Shown: positions 27,106 to 35,865, counted from the first letter of the stretch. The stretch is DNA of 64,000 bases from Akkermansia sp. (GCA_030525455.1 JAUNER010000010.1:1-64000); one strand, 5' to 3'. The notes: generated by a model from the sequence alone, not told the origin. Numbers and translations: made by a program.

Positions 27106-27134
27106 TTGATTATGGTCAGAAAAATTGGTAGAGT
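27106..27134 (+). promoter_or_regulatory. Candidate promoter of the scaffold/GGGtGRT operon
   Basis: TTGATT (27106-27111), a 17-bp spacer and TAGAGT (27129-27134), about 65 bp before the first ATG. Confidence 0.45.
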
Positions 27135-27198
27135 GGTGGCGTTCAGAGTAGACCGAGTGATGACTAGAGGTCCTGCTCAATCTTAACATCCTAAAACC

Positions 27199-27891
27199 AT
27201 GCAGTATACACACGAAATTGAACAAATGTGTTGCGTCAAGAAAGGCTGCAACCATGGTCCTGCACCGATTCCACAGGAAGGTTCTTGGACACAATCAAAG
27301 GAAATCACCGATATTTCCGGTTTGACACACGGTGTGGGTTGGTGTGCCCCTCAGCAGGGTACCTGCAAATTGACCCTCAACGTTAAGAATGGCATCATCG
27401 AAGAAGCCCTTGTAGAAACAAGTGGTTGCTCCGGGATGACTCACTCAGCCGCTATGGCCGCAGAAATTCTGCCCGGCAAGACCTTGCTTGAAGCAATGAA
27501 TACCGACTTGGTATGTGACGCAATCAACACCGCAATGCGTGAACTCTTCTTGCAGATCGTGTATGGTCGTACACAGAGTGCCTTCTCAGAAGGTGGTCTC
27601 CCAATTGGTGCCGGTCTTGAAGACCTTGGTAAGGGGCTTCGTTCCCAGATTGGTACACTCTACGGCACACGTGCAAAGGGTGCTCGCTACCTGGAAATGG
27701 CAGAAGGTTACATCACCAAGCTTGCTCTTGATGAAGATGGTGAAATCATCGGCTACGAATTCGTTCGCATGGGCCCGATGATGGAAATGATTAAGAAAGG
27801 TGTGGACGCAAATGAAGCAGTAGCTAAGTGCACCGGCAACTATGGCCGATTTGACGAAGCTGCTAAGTACATTGACCCACGTCACGAATAA
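27199..27891 (+). CDS. Fe-S cluster scaffold-like protein (partner of GGGtGRT)
   Basis: Protein of 230 residues with an IscU/NifU-like core. The Cys-containing blocks are CCVKKGCNHG, GWCAPQQGTCKL and VETSGCSGMTHSAAMAAEIL; the last corresponds to the cluster-ligand region of IscU. A C-terminal part (SAFSEGGLPIGAGLEDLG onward) is not found in classical IscU. In databases such proteins sit next to the GGGtGRT protein, as here. The role is unproven; Fe-S handling is inferred from the Cys pattern. Strong codon bias suggests high expression. Confidence 0.82.
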   Translation: MQYTHEIEQMCCVKKGCNHGPAPIPQEGSWTQSKEITDISGLTHGVGWCAPQQGTCKLTLNVKNGIIEEALVETSGCSGMTHSAAMAAEILPGKTLLEAMNTDLVCDAINTAMRELFLQIVYGRTQSAFSEGGLPIGAGLEDLGKGLRSQIGTLYGTRAKGARYLEMAEGYITKLALDEDGEIIGYEFVRMGPMMEMIKKGVDANEAVAKCTGNYGRFDEAAKYIDPRHE

Positions 27892-27924
27892 TTTGAGTTA
27901 TTAACCATAAGCATTAAAAAAATC

Positions 27925-28932
27925 ATGCCACTTTTTGAATCATACGATCGTCGTATAAAGCAGATCAATGAAGCACTTGCCAAGTATGGCATTGGCTCCA
28001 TTGAAGAAGCAGAACAGATCTGTTTGGCAAAGGGTATTAATGCCCGCGAAATCGTGAATGGCATTCAGCCAATCGCTTTCGAAAACGCCGGTTGGGCCTA
28101 TGTAGTAGGTGCTGCTATCGCCATCAAGAAAGGCTGCACAAAGGCCGCTGATGCCGCTGAAGCTATTGGTGAAGGGTTACAGTCTTTCTGTATCCCCGGT
28201 TCCGTAGCAGATGACCGCAAGGTTGGTCTTGGTCACGGTAATTTGGCAGCAATGCTTCTTCGTGATGAAACGGAATGCTTCTGCTTCCTTGCCGGTCACG
28301 AATCTTTTGCCGCTGCTGAAGGTGCTATCGGTATTGCTAAGTCTGCTAACCGTGTCCGTAAGCAAGACCTTCGTGTTTGCTTAAATGGTCTTGGTAAAGA
28401 CGCTGCTTACATTATTTCTCGTATCAACGGTTTCACTTACGTTCAGACAAAGTTTGACTATGCCACCGGTAAGTTAAACGTTGTTCAGGAAAAGGCTTTC
28501 TCTAAGGGGCCAAAGGCCGCTGTGCGCGTATTCGGTTGTGACGATGTACGCGAAGGTGTTGCTGTGATGTGGCACGAAGGTGTAGATGTTTCCATCACCG
28601 GTAACTCTACAAACCCAACTCGCTTCCAGCACCCGGTAGCAGGTACATACAAGAAGGAATGCAACGAACGTGGTAAGAAGTACTTCTCCGTTGCTTCCGG
28701 TGGTGGTACAGGTCGTACCCTTCACCCGGACAACATGGCTGCAGGTCCTGCTTCCTATGGTATGACAGATACCATGGGTCGTATGCACTCTGATGCTCAG
28801 TTTGCCGGTTCATCCTCCGTGCCTGCTCACGTAGAAATGATGGGCCTCATCGGTATGGGCAACAACCCAATGGTTGGTGCTTCCGTTGCCGTTGCTGTGG
28901 CTATCGAAGAAGCCGCTAAGAAGGAAGCTTAA
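27925..28932 (+). CDS. GGGtGRT protein (uncharacterised conserved family)
   Basis: Protein of 335 residues named for its motif, here SGGGTGRTLHPDNMAAGPAS near the C-terminus. Other conserved-looking parts are LFESYDRRIKQINEALAKYG at the start, IGEGLQSFCIPGSVADDRKVGLGHGNL, and the closing GMGNNPMVGASVAVAVAIEEA. There is no signal peptide and no TM helix. It lies 33 bp after the scaffold-like gene, shares its codon bias and ends in a strong terminator. The family is common in anaerobes and has no established function that I know of. Confidence 0.9.
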   Translation: MPLFESYDRRIKQINEALAKYGIGSIEEAEQICLAKGINAREIVNGIQPIAFENAGWAYVVGAAIAIKKGCTKAADAAEAIGEGLQSFCIPGSVADDRKVGLGHGNLAAMLLRDETECFCFLAGHESFAAAEGAIGIAKSANRVRKQDLRVCLNGLGKDAAYIISRINGFTYVQTKFDYATGKLNVVQEKAFSKGPKAAVRVFGCDDVREGVAVMWHEGVDVSITGNSTNPTRFQHPVAGTYKKECNERGKKYFSVASGGGTGRTLHPDNMAAGPASYGMTDTMGRMHSDAQFAGSSSVPAHVEMMGLIGMGNNPMVGASVAVAVAIEEAAKKEA

Positions 28933-28970
28933 TTTTAGTTTCTTTTCTAGTAACTTATCAGTTTATTTCA

Positions 28971-29017
28971 ATCACTACACTGAGAGATTTTTCTTTCTCG
29001 GTGTGGTGATTTTTTTT
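28971..29017 (+). terminator. Terminator of the GGGtGRT operon
   Basis: A 15-bp stem (ATCACTACACTGAGA with TCTCGGTGTGGTGAT, G-T pairs included) followed by T7. Confidence 0.9.
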
Positions 29018-29032
29018 GAGGAATTTTTTGCT

Positions 29033-29065
29033 AAAAAATAAGCCATGGCAGAATACCATGGCTTA
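29033..29065 (-). terminator. Terminator of the PEP-CTERM peptidase gene
   Basis: Perfect 10-bp stem TAAGCCATGG/CCATGGCTTA at 29039-29065 with a 7-nt loop. On the minus strand it runs into T6. Confidence 0.88.
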
Positions 29066-29100
29066 CTGATGAAAGGAGAAACAGAGTAGTACCCGTTTTT

Positions 29101-31053
29101 TTATCGACGACGGCGTATAACTAAGCTTGCGAGGGCTAGGAGGCTCAAAGATATGGTGCTAGGTTCCGGTACGATTAAGCTCAAAGCATGGTCTGAGTAA
29201 ATAAGACTGTAATTAGCAAAGGAATCGAAGTTGGTAAAATTCACTAGTTCAGACATATCTGTGCCGAGTGCTACTGAAACACCGTCTAGGTACAAATCTC
29301 CGATGTTTGTGAAAATCGGGATAATGTCGCCAGTGGTAAGCATATTGATGCTCAGAGGTGTTGTCGTGCTTAGATATAAATCATGCTGATTCATATTGAC
29401 GATGTTCTCTATCGAGATTGAATCAGCATTTGTTAGGTCTAAATCTGCGTTGATAGAAGCTTCCGGCACGATGCTCTGCATCAAAGCGTAGGAAGCAGAG
29501 CCGGATGCCACGGTTTGAAAATTGCCGGTGACTGTGATGACGGCATCTGTGGTGGTGCCAAGTGTGGCATTCCCCTCTAGCGTAAGGTTGCTAAAACGCA
29601 TTTGCGTGAGCCCCTTGCCGGTAAGTGTGGCACCATTGCCTATGATGGCGGCTCGTTCGCCTAGGTCAAGTTCGGTGCTAAGGCTGGCACCGTCAGTGAG
29701 GCGAAGCATTCCGACACCGTTGATTTTAGCATTTGTACCGGCTACAAACTCATAGCCGGCCGCAGAGACAGTAATGTTGTTTGCCGCTACAGTGCCGTTG
29801 ATGGTGACAGTGCGGTTGCCTTCTGCCGCATGGCTACCAAATTCTACATCGCGGCCATCAATGGCATAGGTGTGGTAGTAGTCCCGATGCTCAGCAGCAA
29901 TGTCGTCACCATTGACATAAACATCCCACCCGGTGCTTTCCGTCGGTAGTTCATTTGTGTTTGCTGTCTGTGTGCTCCATGAAGTGCTACCGCCATTCCA
30001 CACTTGGGCTTCATTTGTGGTGTCACTGTACTCAGCAAGCATCTTTTTAAGAACTTCGGGGGTTTTGATTTGAGTGATGCCGCCAATGTAGTAGTGATTT
30101 TCGGAACTGTATGTTAAGGCTTGTGTGCAATTCATGTCAGTGTAGAGCATAACTTTTCCATTCTCTACTTTGACAAATGCTTCTTCAAGTGTTGGTTTTT
30201 TTCCGCCATCTAGAGTAGAAGAGTCATTAGTCCCTTCAAAGCCATATAATTTATTGTTATCAGAGTCTGCATAGATAACAGACTTTACATTGCCATTAGA
30301 GTCGAGAGTCACACCATAGCAAGTGAGAGTGTGGGCACTAAAGCTATTACCTTCACCGGCACCTACGTTTAGGTGAGCAATTAAGCCGGCCTCTGTTTGC
30401 TTGTATGACCCATCACCTTGTTTAGTGATACCTAATGCTGATAATAAAGCAGGGGTAAGGTTGGCTTGAGAATTGACCTCTGTAACAATAGCGGTTTCCG
30501 GTTGGTTAGGATAAGAATAGGCTCCGAAATATTCACTGTAATAGCCGCCTTTGGCCGTTGGGTCTGTCCAGGTGAAAAACCAATCTGTAGCTGAAGAAAC
30601 TCTATTCCCGGAGTTTGAGAATCCACTGTTAATACATTCTTTAGCTACGAGAAGTCGCATGGGGTCGGCGATGGTGTATGGTGGAACCCCGGAAAATTGG
30701 GATACAATGGTTCGTGTATAGTCCCCGGAACCATAAGGAAGCTCCTTAGTCCCTTTATAGAACACTCCATAATAACTTTGCCAGTATTGAATCATGTTAC
30801 TAGCAGTATGTGCCCAACACATGAGACTGTCGCCATCTCTGCCGTTGGCACTAGCCCAGCCTTTTGTACTATCGTAAAAGCGTGTAGAGTTTTTTATGTC
30901 GGAATAGTAATATCCGTAAGTAAAATATCCACCTACACCCTCGGCGATGAAGCCACCGGAGGCCATGTTTTGAAAATCTACCGTATCGCCAACAGCCGCA
31001 AAGCTACATGGACTCAGACATAAAAGAGATGCTAAGAAGAGAGTTTTCTTCAT
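29101..31053 (-). CDS. Secreted IdeS/Mac-like cysteine peptidase with PEP-CTERM anchor
   Basis: Protein of 650 residues with a signal peptide (1-19, ending CSFAA). Residues about 57-270 resemble the C66 peptidase IdeS/Mac. The nucleophile is C79 in LMCWAHTASNMIQYW, the histidine H241 in HTLTCYGVTLDSNGNVK, and the aspartates D263 and D265 in YADSDNN. The 22- and 24-residue spacing from His to the Asp pair equals that of IdeS (H262, D284, D286). A Gly/Ala/Thr-rich beta-solenoid-like part (about 390-600) follows. The protein ends in the sorting signal VPEP, a hydrophobic helix and RRRR. It is probably exported and anchored or released by an exosortase. The substrate is unknown; immunoglobulin is one possibility. 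Confidence 0.85.
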   Translation of the reverse strand: MKKTLFLASLLCLSPCSFAAVGDTVDFQNMASGGFIAEGVGGYFTYGYYYSDIKNSTRFYDSTKGWASANGRDGDSLMCWAHTASNMIQYWQSYYGVFYKGTKELPYGSGDYTRTIVSQFSGVPPYTIADPMRLLVAKECINSGFSNSGNRVSSATDWFFTWTDPTAKGGYYSEYFGAYSYPNQPETAIVTEVNSQANLTPALLSALGITKQGDGSYKQTEAGLIAHLNVGAGEGNSFSAHTLTCYGVTLDSNGNVKSVIYADSDNNKLYGFEGTNDSSTLDGGKKPTLEEAFVKVENGKVMLYTDMNCTQALTYSSENHYYIGGITQIKTPEVLKKMLAEYSDTTNEAQVWNGGSTSWSTQTANTNELPTESTGWDVYVNGDDIAAEHRDYYHTYAIDGRDVEFGSHAAEGNRTVTINGTVAANNITVSAAGYEFVAGTNAKINGVGMLRLTDGASLSTELDLGERAAIIGNGATLTGKGLTQMRFSNLTLEGNATLGTTTDAVITVTGNFQTVASGSASYALMQSIVPEASINADLDLTNADSISIENIVNMNQHDLYLSTTTPLSINMLTTGDIIPIFTNIGDLYLDGVSVALGTDMSELVNFTNFDSFANYSLIYSDHALSLIVPEPSTISLSLLALASLVIRRRR

Positions 31054-31212
31054 GATGAATAGAAACGAGAAACGATACTAGTCATGGTAGCAAGTCTTTA
31101 TGGCAAGGCAAGAGAAAAAATAAAAAAGAAGAGGGTGGGGAGAGTCCTAGCGGAAAAGTCCGGTGAGAGGGGATAAAAATGAGAAATAAAGGTAGTATGG
31201 GCTTGATAAGTC

Positions 31213-31242
31213 TTGCCAGTAGAGGGGGGAAAATGGCATAAT
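31213..31242 (+). promoter_or_regulatory. Promoter of the purE-pyrRBC-trmO gene run
   Basis: TTGCCA (31213-31218), an 18-bp spacer and CATAAT (31237-31242), 31 bp before the purE-like ATG. Confidence 0.5.
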
Positions 31243-31273
31243 GCGTTAGTTTAAGAACGCAACACAAATCACC

Positions 31274-31684
31274 ATGAAAGTAATAGTAATTTACGGGAGC
31301 CCGAATGATAAGCCCTTTATGGAGTCTGCACGTGAGTATTTTGAGCAAGAGAAAGTGCCTTATGAAGAGACAGTTCTTTCGGCTCACCGCGATTTGCCGG
31401 AGCTAATTAAGTACTTGGGCGATTTAGAAGCAAGTGGTGAAAAAGCTGTGATTTTGGCCGTAGCCGGTTTATCTGCTGCATTGCCGGGGGTCGTGGTTAT
31501 GAGTTGTTCCTTGCCTGTGATTGGGGTGCCGGTACCCGGTGGTCCATTGAATGGTATAGATGCCTTATTGGCAATAGCTCAATGCCCAGGCGGTGTGCCA
31601 TGCACCACAGTTGGTCTGCACAAAAAGACCCCGATAAATGCCGCCATGGCCGCTCACCGAATTCTAAAATTGGCCGGGCTGTAA
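31274..31684 (+). CDS. purE: PurE-like N5-CAIR mutase / AIR carboxylase, atypical
   Basis: Purine-pathway enzyme acting on (N5-)carboxyaminoimidazole ribonucleotide. Only 136 residues, against about 160 for usual class I PurE. The catalytic SAHR is intact (36-39), and PVIGVPVPGGPLNGIDALLAI and the NAAMAAHRIL end match. However, the usual GSxSD is GSPND (8-12) and the usual GGAAHLPG is GLSAALPG, so its His is Ala69. The AG-x-S-x-AL pattern recalls class II PurE. It may be a divergent PurE. It is the first gene of a run leading into pyrR and pyrB. Confidence 0.8.
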   Translation: MKVIVIYGSPNDKPFMESAREYFEQEKVPYEETVLSAHRDLPELIKYLGDLEASGEKAVILAVAGLSAALPGVVVMSCSLPVIGVPVPGGPLNGIDALLAIAQCPGGVPCTTVGLHKKTPINAAMAAHRILKLAGL

Positions 31685-31720
31685 AATTTGACCGAATAAA
31701 GCACAAAATAGGAGGATACA

Positions 31721-32257
31721 ATGGCATCATCTACTGCATCAATGCTTGTCATGGATGAGCGTGAAATAGAGCGTGCTATTGAGCGAATAGCTCAGGGCAT
31801 TATCGCTCGTCCGGGGGCAGAGCCTCTTGCCCTGGTGGGGTTGCTCAGTCAGGGGGATATTATTGCTCGCCGCATTGTGGAAAAAGTAAAAATGCTGGGG
31901 GGGGCTGCGGAATACGGGGCTATAGATATTTCCTTGTATCGGGATGATATATTTAAGCTGGAAAAGCGCCCCTCGCTCCGTTCATCAAATTTACCGTTTT
32001 CTACAGATGATATGCGAGTGGTACTCGTAGATGATGTGCTTTATACGGGGCGCACAATTCGTGCCGCACTCAATGCTCTCTTTGACTATGGTCGCCCGGC
32101 TCGTATAGAGTTGGCTTGTCTGGTAGACAGGGGGGGACGCGAAGTGCCCATTCAGCCCGACTATGTGGGGCATGTATTAGACCATGCCGGAGCCAAAATC
32201 GTCGTAAACCTAAAAGAGGCCGATGGTATAGACCAGGTGGTTATAGTAGAAGAATAA
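31721..32257 (+). CDS. pyrR: PyrR, uracil phosphoribosyltransferase / pyr attenuation regulator
   Basis: Protein of 178 residues with the PRPP-binding motif VVLVDDVLYTGRTIRAAL and the N-terminal MDEREIERAIERIAQGI typical of PyrR. ALVGLLSQGDIIARRI and YRDDIFKLEKRP also match. In Firmicutes PyrR binds pyr mRNA leaders in response to UMP; in other phyla it may act mainly as an enzyme. Only 36 bp separate it from purE and 23 bp from pyrB. I see no room for a classical attenuator there. Confidence 0.93.
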   Translation: MASSTASMLVMDEREIERAIERIAQGIIARPGAEPLALVGLLSQGDIIARRIVEKVKMLGGAAEYGAIDISLYRDDIFKLEKRPSLRSSNLPFSTDDMRVVLVDDVLYTGRTIRAALNALFDYGRPARIELACLVDRGGREVPIQPDYVGHVLDHAGAKIVVNLKEADGIDQVVIVEE

Positions 32258-32280
32258 ATTTAAGCCAAGAGTAAGAATCC

Positions 32281-33207
32281 ATGACACCGCGAAAGGATTT
32301 ATTAAATATCTCCTCTCTGACAGATGAGGAAATTCATACACTACTAGAGTCGGCCGGGCCGATGAAAGAGTTGTTTACCAAGAGTGTAAAAAAAGTACCG
32401 GCCTTAAAAGGGAAGTCAGTGCTCACTCTTTTTTATGAACCGAGTACACGCACGCGTTCATCATTTGAACTGGCCGCAGAGCGATTATCTGCTGATGTGA
32501 CAAACTTCACAGTATCTACCTCATCTGTGGTAAAGGGGGAATCTGTGCAAGACACAATCGCTACTCTTCAATCAATGAAAGTAGACTATGTGATTGTGCG
32601 TCACCATAACAGCGGCTTGCCCAATGTGATTGCCCGCCATACGACGGCTAGCGTAGTCAATGCCGGCGACGGGGCACATGCTCACCCCTCGCAGGCTTTG
32701 TTGGACTCGTTTACGATAAAGGAAGTTTTCCCGGATGTGCGTGGTAGACGCGTGCTTATCGTTGGGGATATTTTGCATTCACGCGTAGCTCGCTCTACAT
32801 CTATTCTTATGAAGAGATTGGGCATGGAAGTTGCCTATCTTGGGCCGGGCTCATTAGTGCCCCGCACGGAACATTCCGGTATTCCTCGATTCTCTGATTT
32901 TAATGAGGCATTTAATTGGAAGCCTGATGTTGTTTATTTGCTTCGTGTGCAAAAAGAAAGACAAGATGCTCCATTTTTCCCCAGTGCTCGGGAATACCAT
33001 AAAATCTATGGTGTTACAGAAGAACGACTCAAGCGAATTTCTGATGAAGGGCTTTACATCATGCACCCCGGTCCGGTAAATCGCGGCGTAGAAATTTGTG
33101 ACCTTGCCATGGACTATGAACGCTGTCTTATCAATCAGCAAGTAGAGAACGGCATTGCTTGCCGTATGTCTATTCTGTATCACTTAACACCTCAAACCCA
33201 GCACTAA
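32281..33207 (+). CDS. pyrB: Aspartate carbamoyltransferase catalytic subunit
   Basis: Catalyses the committed step of pyrimidine synthesis, carbamoyl phosphate plus aspartate. The 308 residues show the carbamoyl-phosphate loop FYEPSTRTRSSFELAAERL (STRTR at 55-59), GDGAHAHPSQALLD, VGDILHSRVARS and the aspartate loop with MHPGPVNRGVEI. No pyrI regulatory subunit follows. Instead a divergent dihydroorotase-like gene lies 10 bp downstream, the arrangement seen where ATCase is built with a DHOase or pseudo-DHOase. Confidence 0.96.
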   Translation: MTPRKDLLNISSLTDEEIHTLLESAGPMKELFTKSVKKVPALKGKSVLTLFYEPSTRTRSSFELAAERLSADVTNFTVSTSSVVKGESVQDTIATLQSMKVDYVIVRHHNSGLPNVIARHTTASVVNAGDGAHAHPSQALLDSFTIKEVFPDVRGRRVLIVGDILHSRVARSTSILMKRLGMEVAYLGPGSLVPRTEHSGIPRFSDFNEAFNWKPDVVYLLRVQKERQDAPFFPSAREYHKIYGVTEERLKRISDEGLYIMHPGPVNRGVEICDLAMDYERCLINQQVENGIACRMSILYHLTPQTQH

Positions 33208-33217
33208 TTTTTTCCTC

Positions 33218-34486
33218 ATGAATACTTCTTTACTTATTCGGAATGCTCAGACTGTCGATGAAAAACGAATCGACGTGTTTGTAAAGGATGGAGTTATTGT
33301 TCAAATCGGTGAAGTTGGTTCTCTTTCTTCTACGGCAGAGGTTGAGATTGATGCTTCCGGTATGGTGTTATTGCCGGGGCTTTTTGACGTTCATGCTCAC
33401 CTTTGTCAACCGGGGGGTGAGGACAAAGAACGTATTTCTACAGCTACAGCGGCAGCTTTGCATGGTGGTATAACGGGGTTAATGGCTATGCCGGATACAG
33501 CACCTGTGATGGATAATGCGGCTCAAATCACCACATTTATGGAAATTTGCCGTACAGATGCCCAGGTAGAGGTGATACCCTCCGGTTGTTTGACTAAGGG
33601 CAGTGAGGGTGAAGAGCAAGCTTCGTACGATTCACTTAGAGCAAAGGGGGTACGTTTCATTACTGATGGTGACAGAGCTCCGGATAATATGTTGCTATTA
33701 TACAGAGCTATGCAGTATGCTAGTAACTTGAATCTTACTTTTGCTTTACGTGGTGATGTGCCGGCTTTGACGGCAAAAGCTACGATGCACCCCGGTACTA
33801 CATCTTATTATTTAGGGTTAACCGGTGCTCCTGCCTGTGCTGAAGAAATAGGCATGGAAGCTATCATTCGTTTATCTGCCGAAACAGGGAATGCCCTCCA
33901 CGTGCAGACGGTTTCTACCTCCGGCAGTGTTGATATTTTGAGACGATGCAAGTCGGAATCTGCTTCCCTAAGTGCAGAAGTTGCCTTGCATCACCTCATC
34001 TTCACACACGAAGACGTGGGCCGTTATGATACAAATTACAAAACAGTACCCCCTTTACGTGACCGTGCTGATGTAGATGCTCTTATCGATGCGGTGAATG
34101 ATGGGGTCATTGATTGTATTGTGTCTGACCACACTCCATGTACGGCATTTTCTAAGTTGCAGGATTTCATTACAGCCCCACAGGGGATGATTGGTCTGGA
34201 TACCTATCTGCCGGCTATTTATCATTATTTGGTTTCTACCGGAAAGATGAGCTGGGCTACTGTCGTTAGAGCATGCTCTGAGTCACCACGTCGATTGATG
34301 GGCTTAGCACCTATTGATTTGGCGGATGGTCAGCCTGCTAATTTCGTGCTATTTAACCCTGCTGCTCAAACCGAGGTTACTCCTCAGTCACTTAGAAGCC
34401 GTGCATCAAACACTCCGTTTTTGGGTAAAACCTTGAAGGGAAAAGTGGAACTTGTCGCGTTCGGTGATAAGGTTTGTTTATTTTAA
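33218..34486 (+). CDS. Dihydroorotase-family protein, possibly inactive (PyrC/PyrC'-like)
   Basis: Amidohydrolase-fold protein of 422 residues in class I dihydroorotase arrangement. The HxH metal pair is kept (H59, H61 in DVHAHL), as are HHL (257-259) and the catalytic-type D303 in SDHTP. Several usual active-site residues differ. The Arg of HLREPG is Cys63, MPNT reads MPDT (Asp93), the second His of HxxHVST is Thr230, and DHAPH reads DHTPC (Cys307). This pattern fits a pseudo-DHOase that supports PyrB assembly. Weakened activity is also possible. It is tightly linked to pyrB. Confidence 0.8.
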   Translation: MNTSLLIRNAQTVDEKRIDVFVKDGVIVQIGEVGSLSSTAEVEIDASGMVLLPGLFDVHAHLCQPGGEDKERISTATAAALHGGITGLMAMPDTAPVMDNAAQITTFMEICRTDAQVEVIPSGCLTKGSEGEEQASYDSLRAKGVRFITDGDRAPDNMLLLYRAMQYASNLNLTFALRGDVPALTAKATMHPGTTSYYLGLTGAPACAEEIGMEAIIRLSAETGNALHVQTVSTSGSVDILRRCKSESASLSAEVALHHLIFTHEDVGRYDTNYKTVPPLRDRADVDALIDAVNDGVIDCIVSDHTPCTAFSKLQDFITAPQGMIGLDTYLPAIYHYLVSTGKMSWATVVRACSESPRRLMGLAPIDLADGQPANFVLFNPAAQTEVTPQSLRSRASNTPFLGKTLKGKVELVAFGDKVCLF

Positions 34487-34509
34487 TTCACGTTAACTTT
34501 TATACTTAA

Positions 34510-35178
34510 TTGCAAGCCGTCGCACACGTTCATACTTGTTACCCCGATAAATTTGGCATTCCTCGCCAGAGTGGGTTGGTGCCAAGTGCGTGTGCCCGGC
34601 TTGTATTTGAGCCACCATTTAGGAATGCGGATGCTATTCGTGGCTTAGAGGGGTTTTCTCATATTTGGTTGATTTGGCAGTTTAGTGAGAATGTAGATGC
34701 CGGGTGGCATTTTACAGTGCGACCTCCGCGATTAGGCGGGAATACGAGAGTTGGTGTGTTTGCTACTCGCTCGCCATTTAGACCGAATCCCATTGGCTTG
34801 TCTGTGGTAAAGCTTGAGCGTATTGAACTGCATCCTACTGAGGGGCCCGTGCTTCATTTGTCCGGCATCGATATGTTAGATGGTACGCCTATTCTTGACA
34901 TTAAACCCTATGTGCCTACGGCTGATTGCATACCTCAGGCTTCAGCCGGGTTTACTTCTGTTCCTTTTTCTGTTTTGTCTGTGCATATCCCGGATGATTT
35001 GATGAAAAAAATCCCTAATTCTTCCCGACAGTTAGTGATAGAAACTCTTTCTCAAGACCCGCGACCTCAGTACCAGTCAGACCCCGCTCGTGTTTATGGC
35101 CTTGTTATTGAAAAGCTAGAAATTAAATTTCAAGTAAATGACGGAACCTTACGCGTCGTGGCTGTGGATCAGCTTTAA
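34510..35178 (+). CDS. trmO: TrmO/TsaA-family tRNA (m6t6A37) methyltransferase
   Basis: Adds the N6-methyl group to t6A37 of tRNA-Thr in E. coli. Family blocks are KFGIPRQSGLVPSACARLVF, GLEGFSHIWLIWQF, RPPRLGGNTRVGVFATRSPF, RPNPIGLSVVKL and DMLDGTPILDIKPYVP. A C-terminal part like that of E. coli TrmO (PQYQSDPARVYGLVI) is present. The best start is a TTG at 34510, 23 bp after the pyrC-like gene; no upstream ATG fits the family. It may be the last gene of that operon. Confidence 0.9.
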   Translation: MQAVAHVHTCYPDKFGIPRQSGLVPSACARLVFEPPFRNADAIRGLEGFSHIWLIWQFSENVDAGWHFTVRPPRLGGNTRVGVFATRSPFRPNPIGLSVVKLERIELHPTEGPVLHLSGIDMLDGTPILDIKPYVPTADCIPQASAGFTSVPFSVLSVHIPDDLMKKIPNSSRQLVIETLSQDPRPQYQSDPARVYGLVIEKLEIKFQVNDGTLRVVAVDQL

Positions 35179-35262
35179 GGTGGTTTTTGAATTTTTTTTG
35201 GACATATTTCATATTCGTGCTTGAATAATGTCTTTTTTCGTGTAGAGTCTCTCCTCGTTAAG

Positions 35263-35345
35263 GCCCCCGTGGCGGAATGGTAGACGCTGCAGACTTAAAA
35301 TCTGTTGTCCGCAAGGACGTACCGGTTCGAGTCCGGTCGGGGGTA
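35263..35345 (+). tRNA. tRNA-Leu (anticodon UAA)
   Basis: Acceptor GCCCCCG pairs with CGGGGGT (G1-U72), discriminator A, no encoded CCA. The anticodon stem GCAGA/TCTGT encloses CTTAAAA. A class II variable arm is visible (TTGTCCGCAAGGACG). Confidence 0.95.
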
Positions 35346-35374
35346 CTTACTTCTCATTATTCTCCTTTCTTTTT

Positions 35375-35400
35375 AGGCTCGCTTCTCGCGAGCCTTTTTC
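35375..35400 (+). terminator. Terminator of tRNA-Leu(UAA)
   Basis: Perfect AGGCTCGC/GCGAGCCT stem with a 5-nt loop, then TTTT. Confidence 0.85.
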
Positions 35401-35505
35401 AAAAGGAATCAGCATTGTCATACTTTAAAAAAAATAAAAAAAGTGCTGGACAATCGGAGAAAAATGAAGTAAAAATTCCTCGCCTTATGGCACTAACCAC
35501 TACAT

Positions 35506-35580
<75 letters not shown>

Positions 35581-35591
35581 AGTTTTCATAT

Positions 35592-35620
35592 AACCGCTCA
35601 TATCGTATGAGCGGTTTTTT
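35592..35620 (+). terminator. Terminator of tRNA-Met
   Basis: Stem AACCGCTCATA/TATGAGCGGTT with a TCG loop and a T run. From here to 35865 I see no gene or clear signal. Confidence 0.88.
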
Positions 35621-35865
35621 ATTGGGCTTAATGTCGCTTATTGAGGTAGATATGACTTCCGGAGTAGCATAGACTACAATCATTTGTCGTGAGGGGAGGG
35701 GGTAAAGAGCCTAAAAAGGCGTGAAAGTGGGTGGATATAGGCAGATAGGCTACACCATGGGGAATCTTATGAATGGGTTGTTCATTTTTTTATACCTCTT
35801 TGTCAGTAACTTTGTTCTGTTTTGTCTATTTTCGCCGCTTTAGGGAGATGGAATGAATGAGGCTG

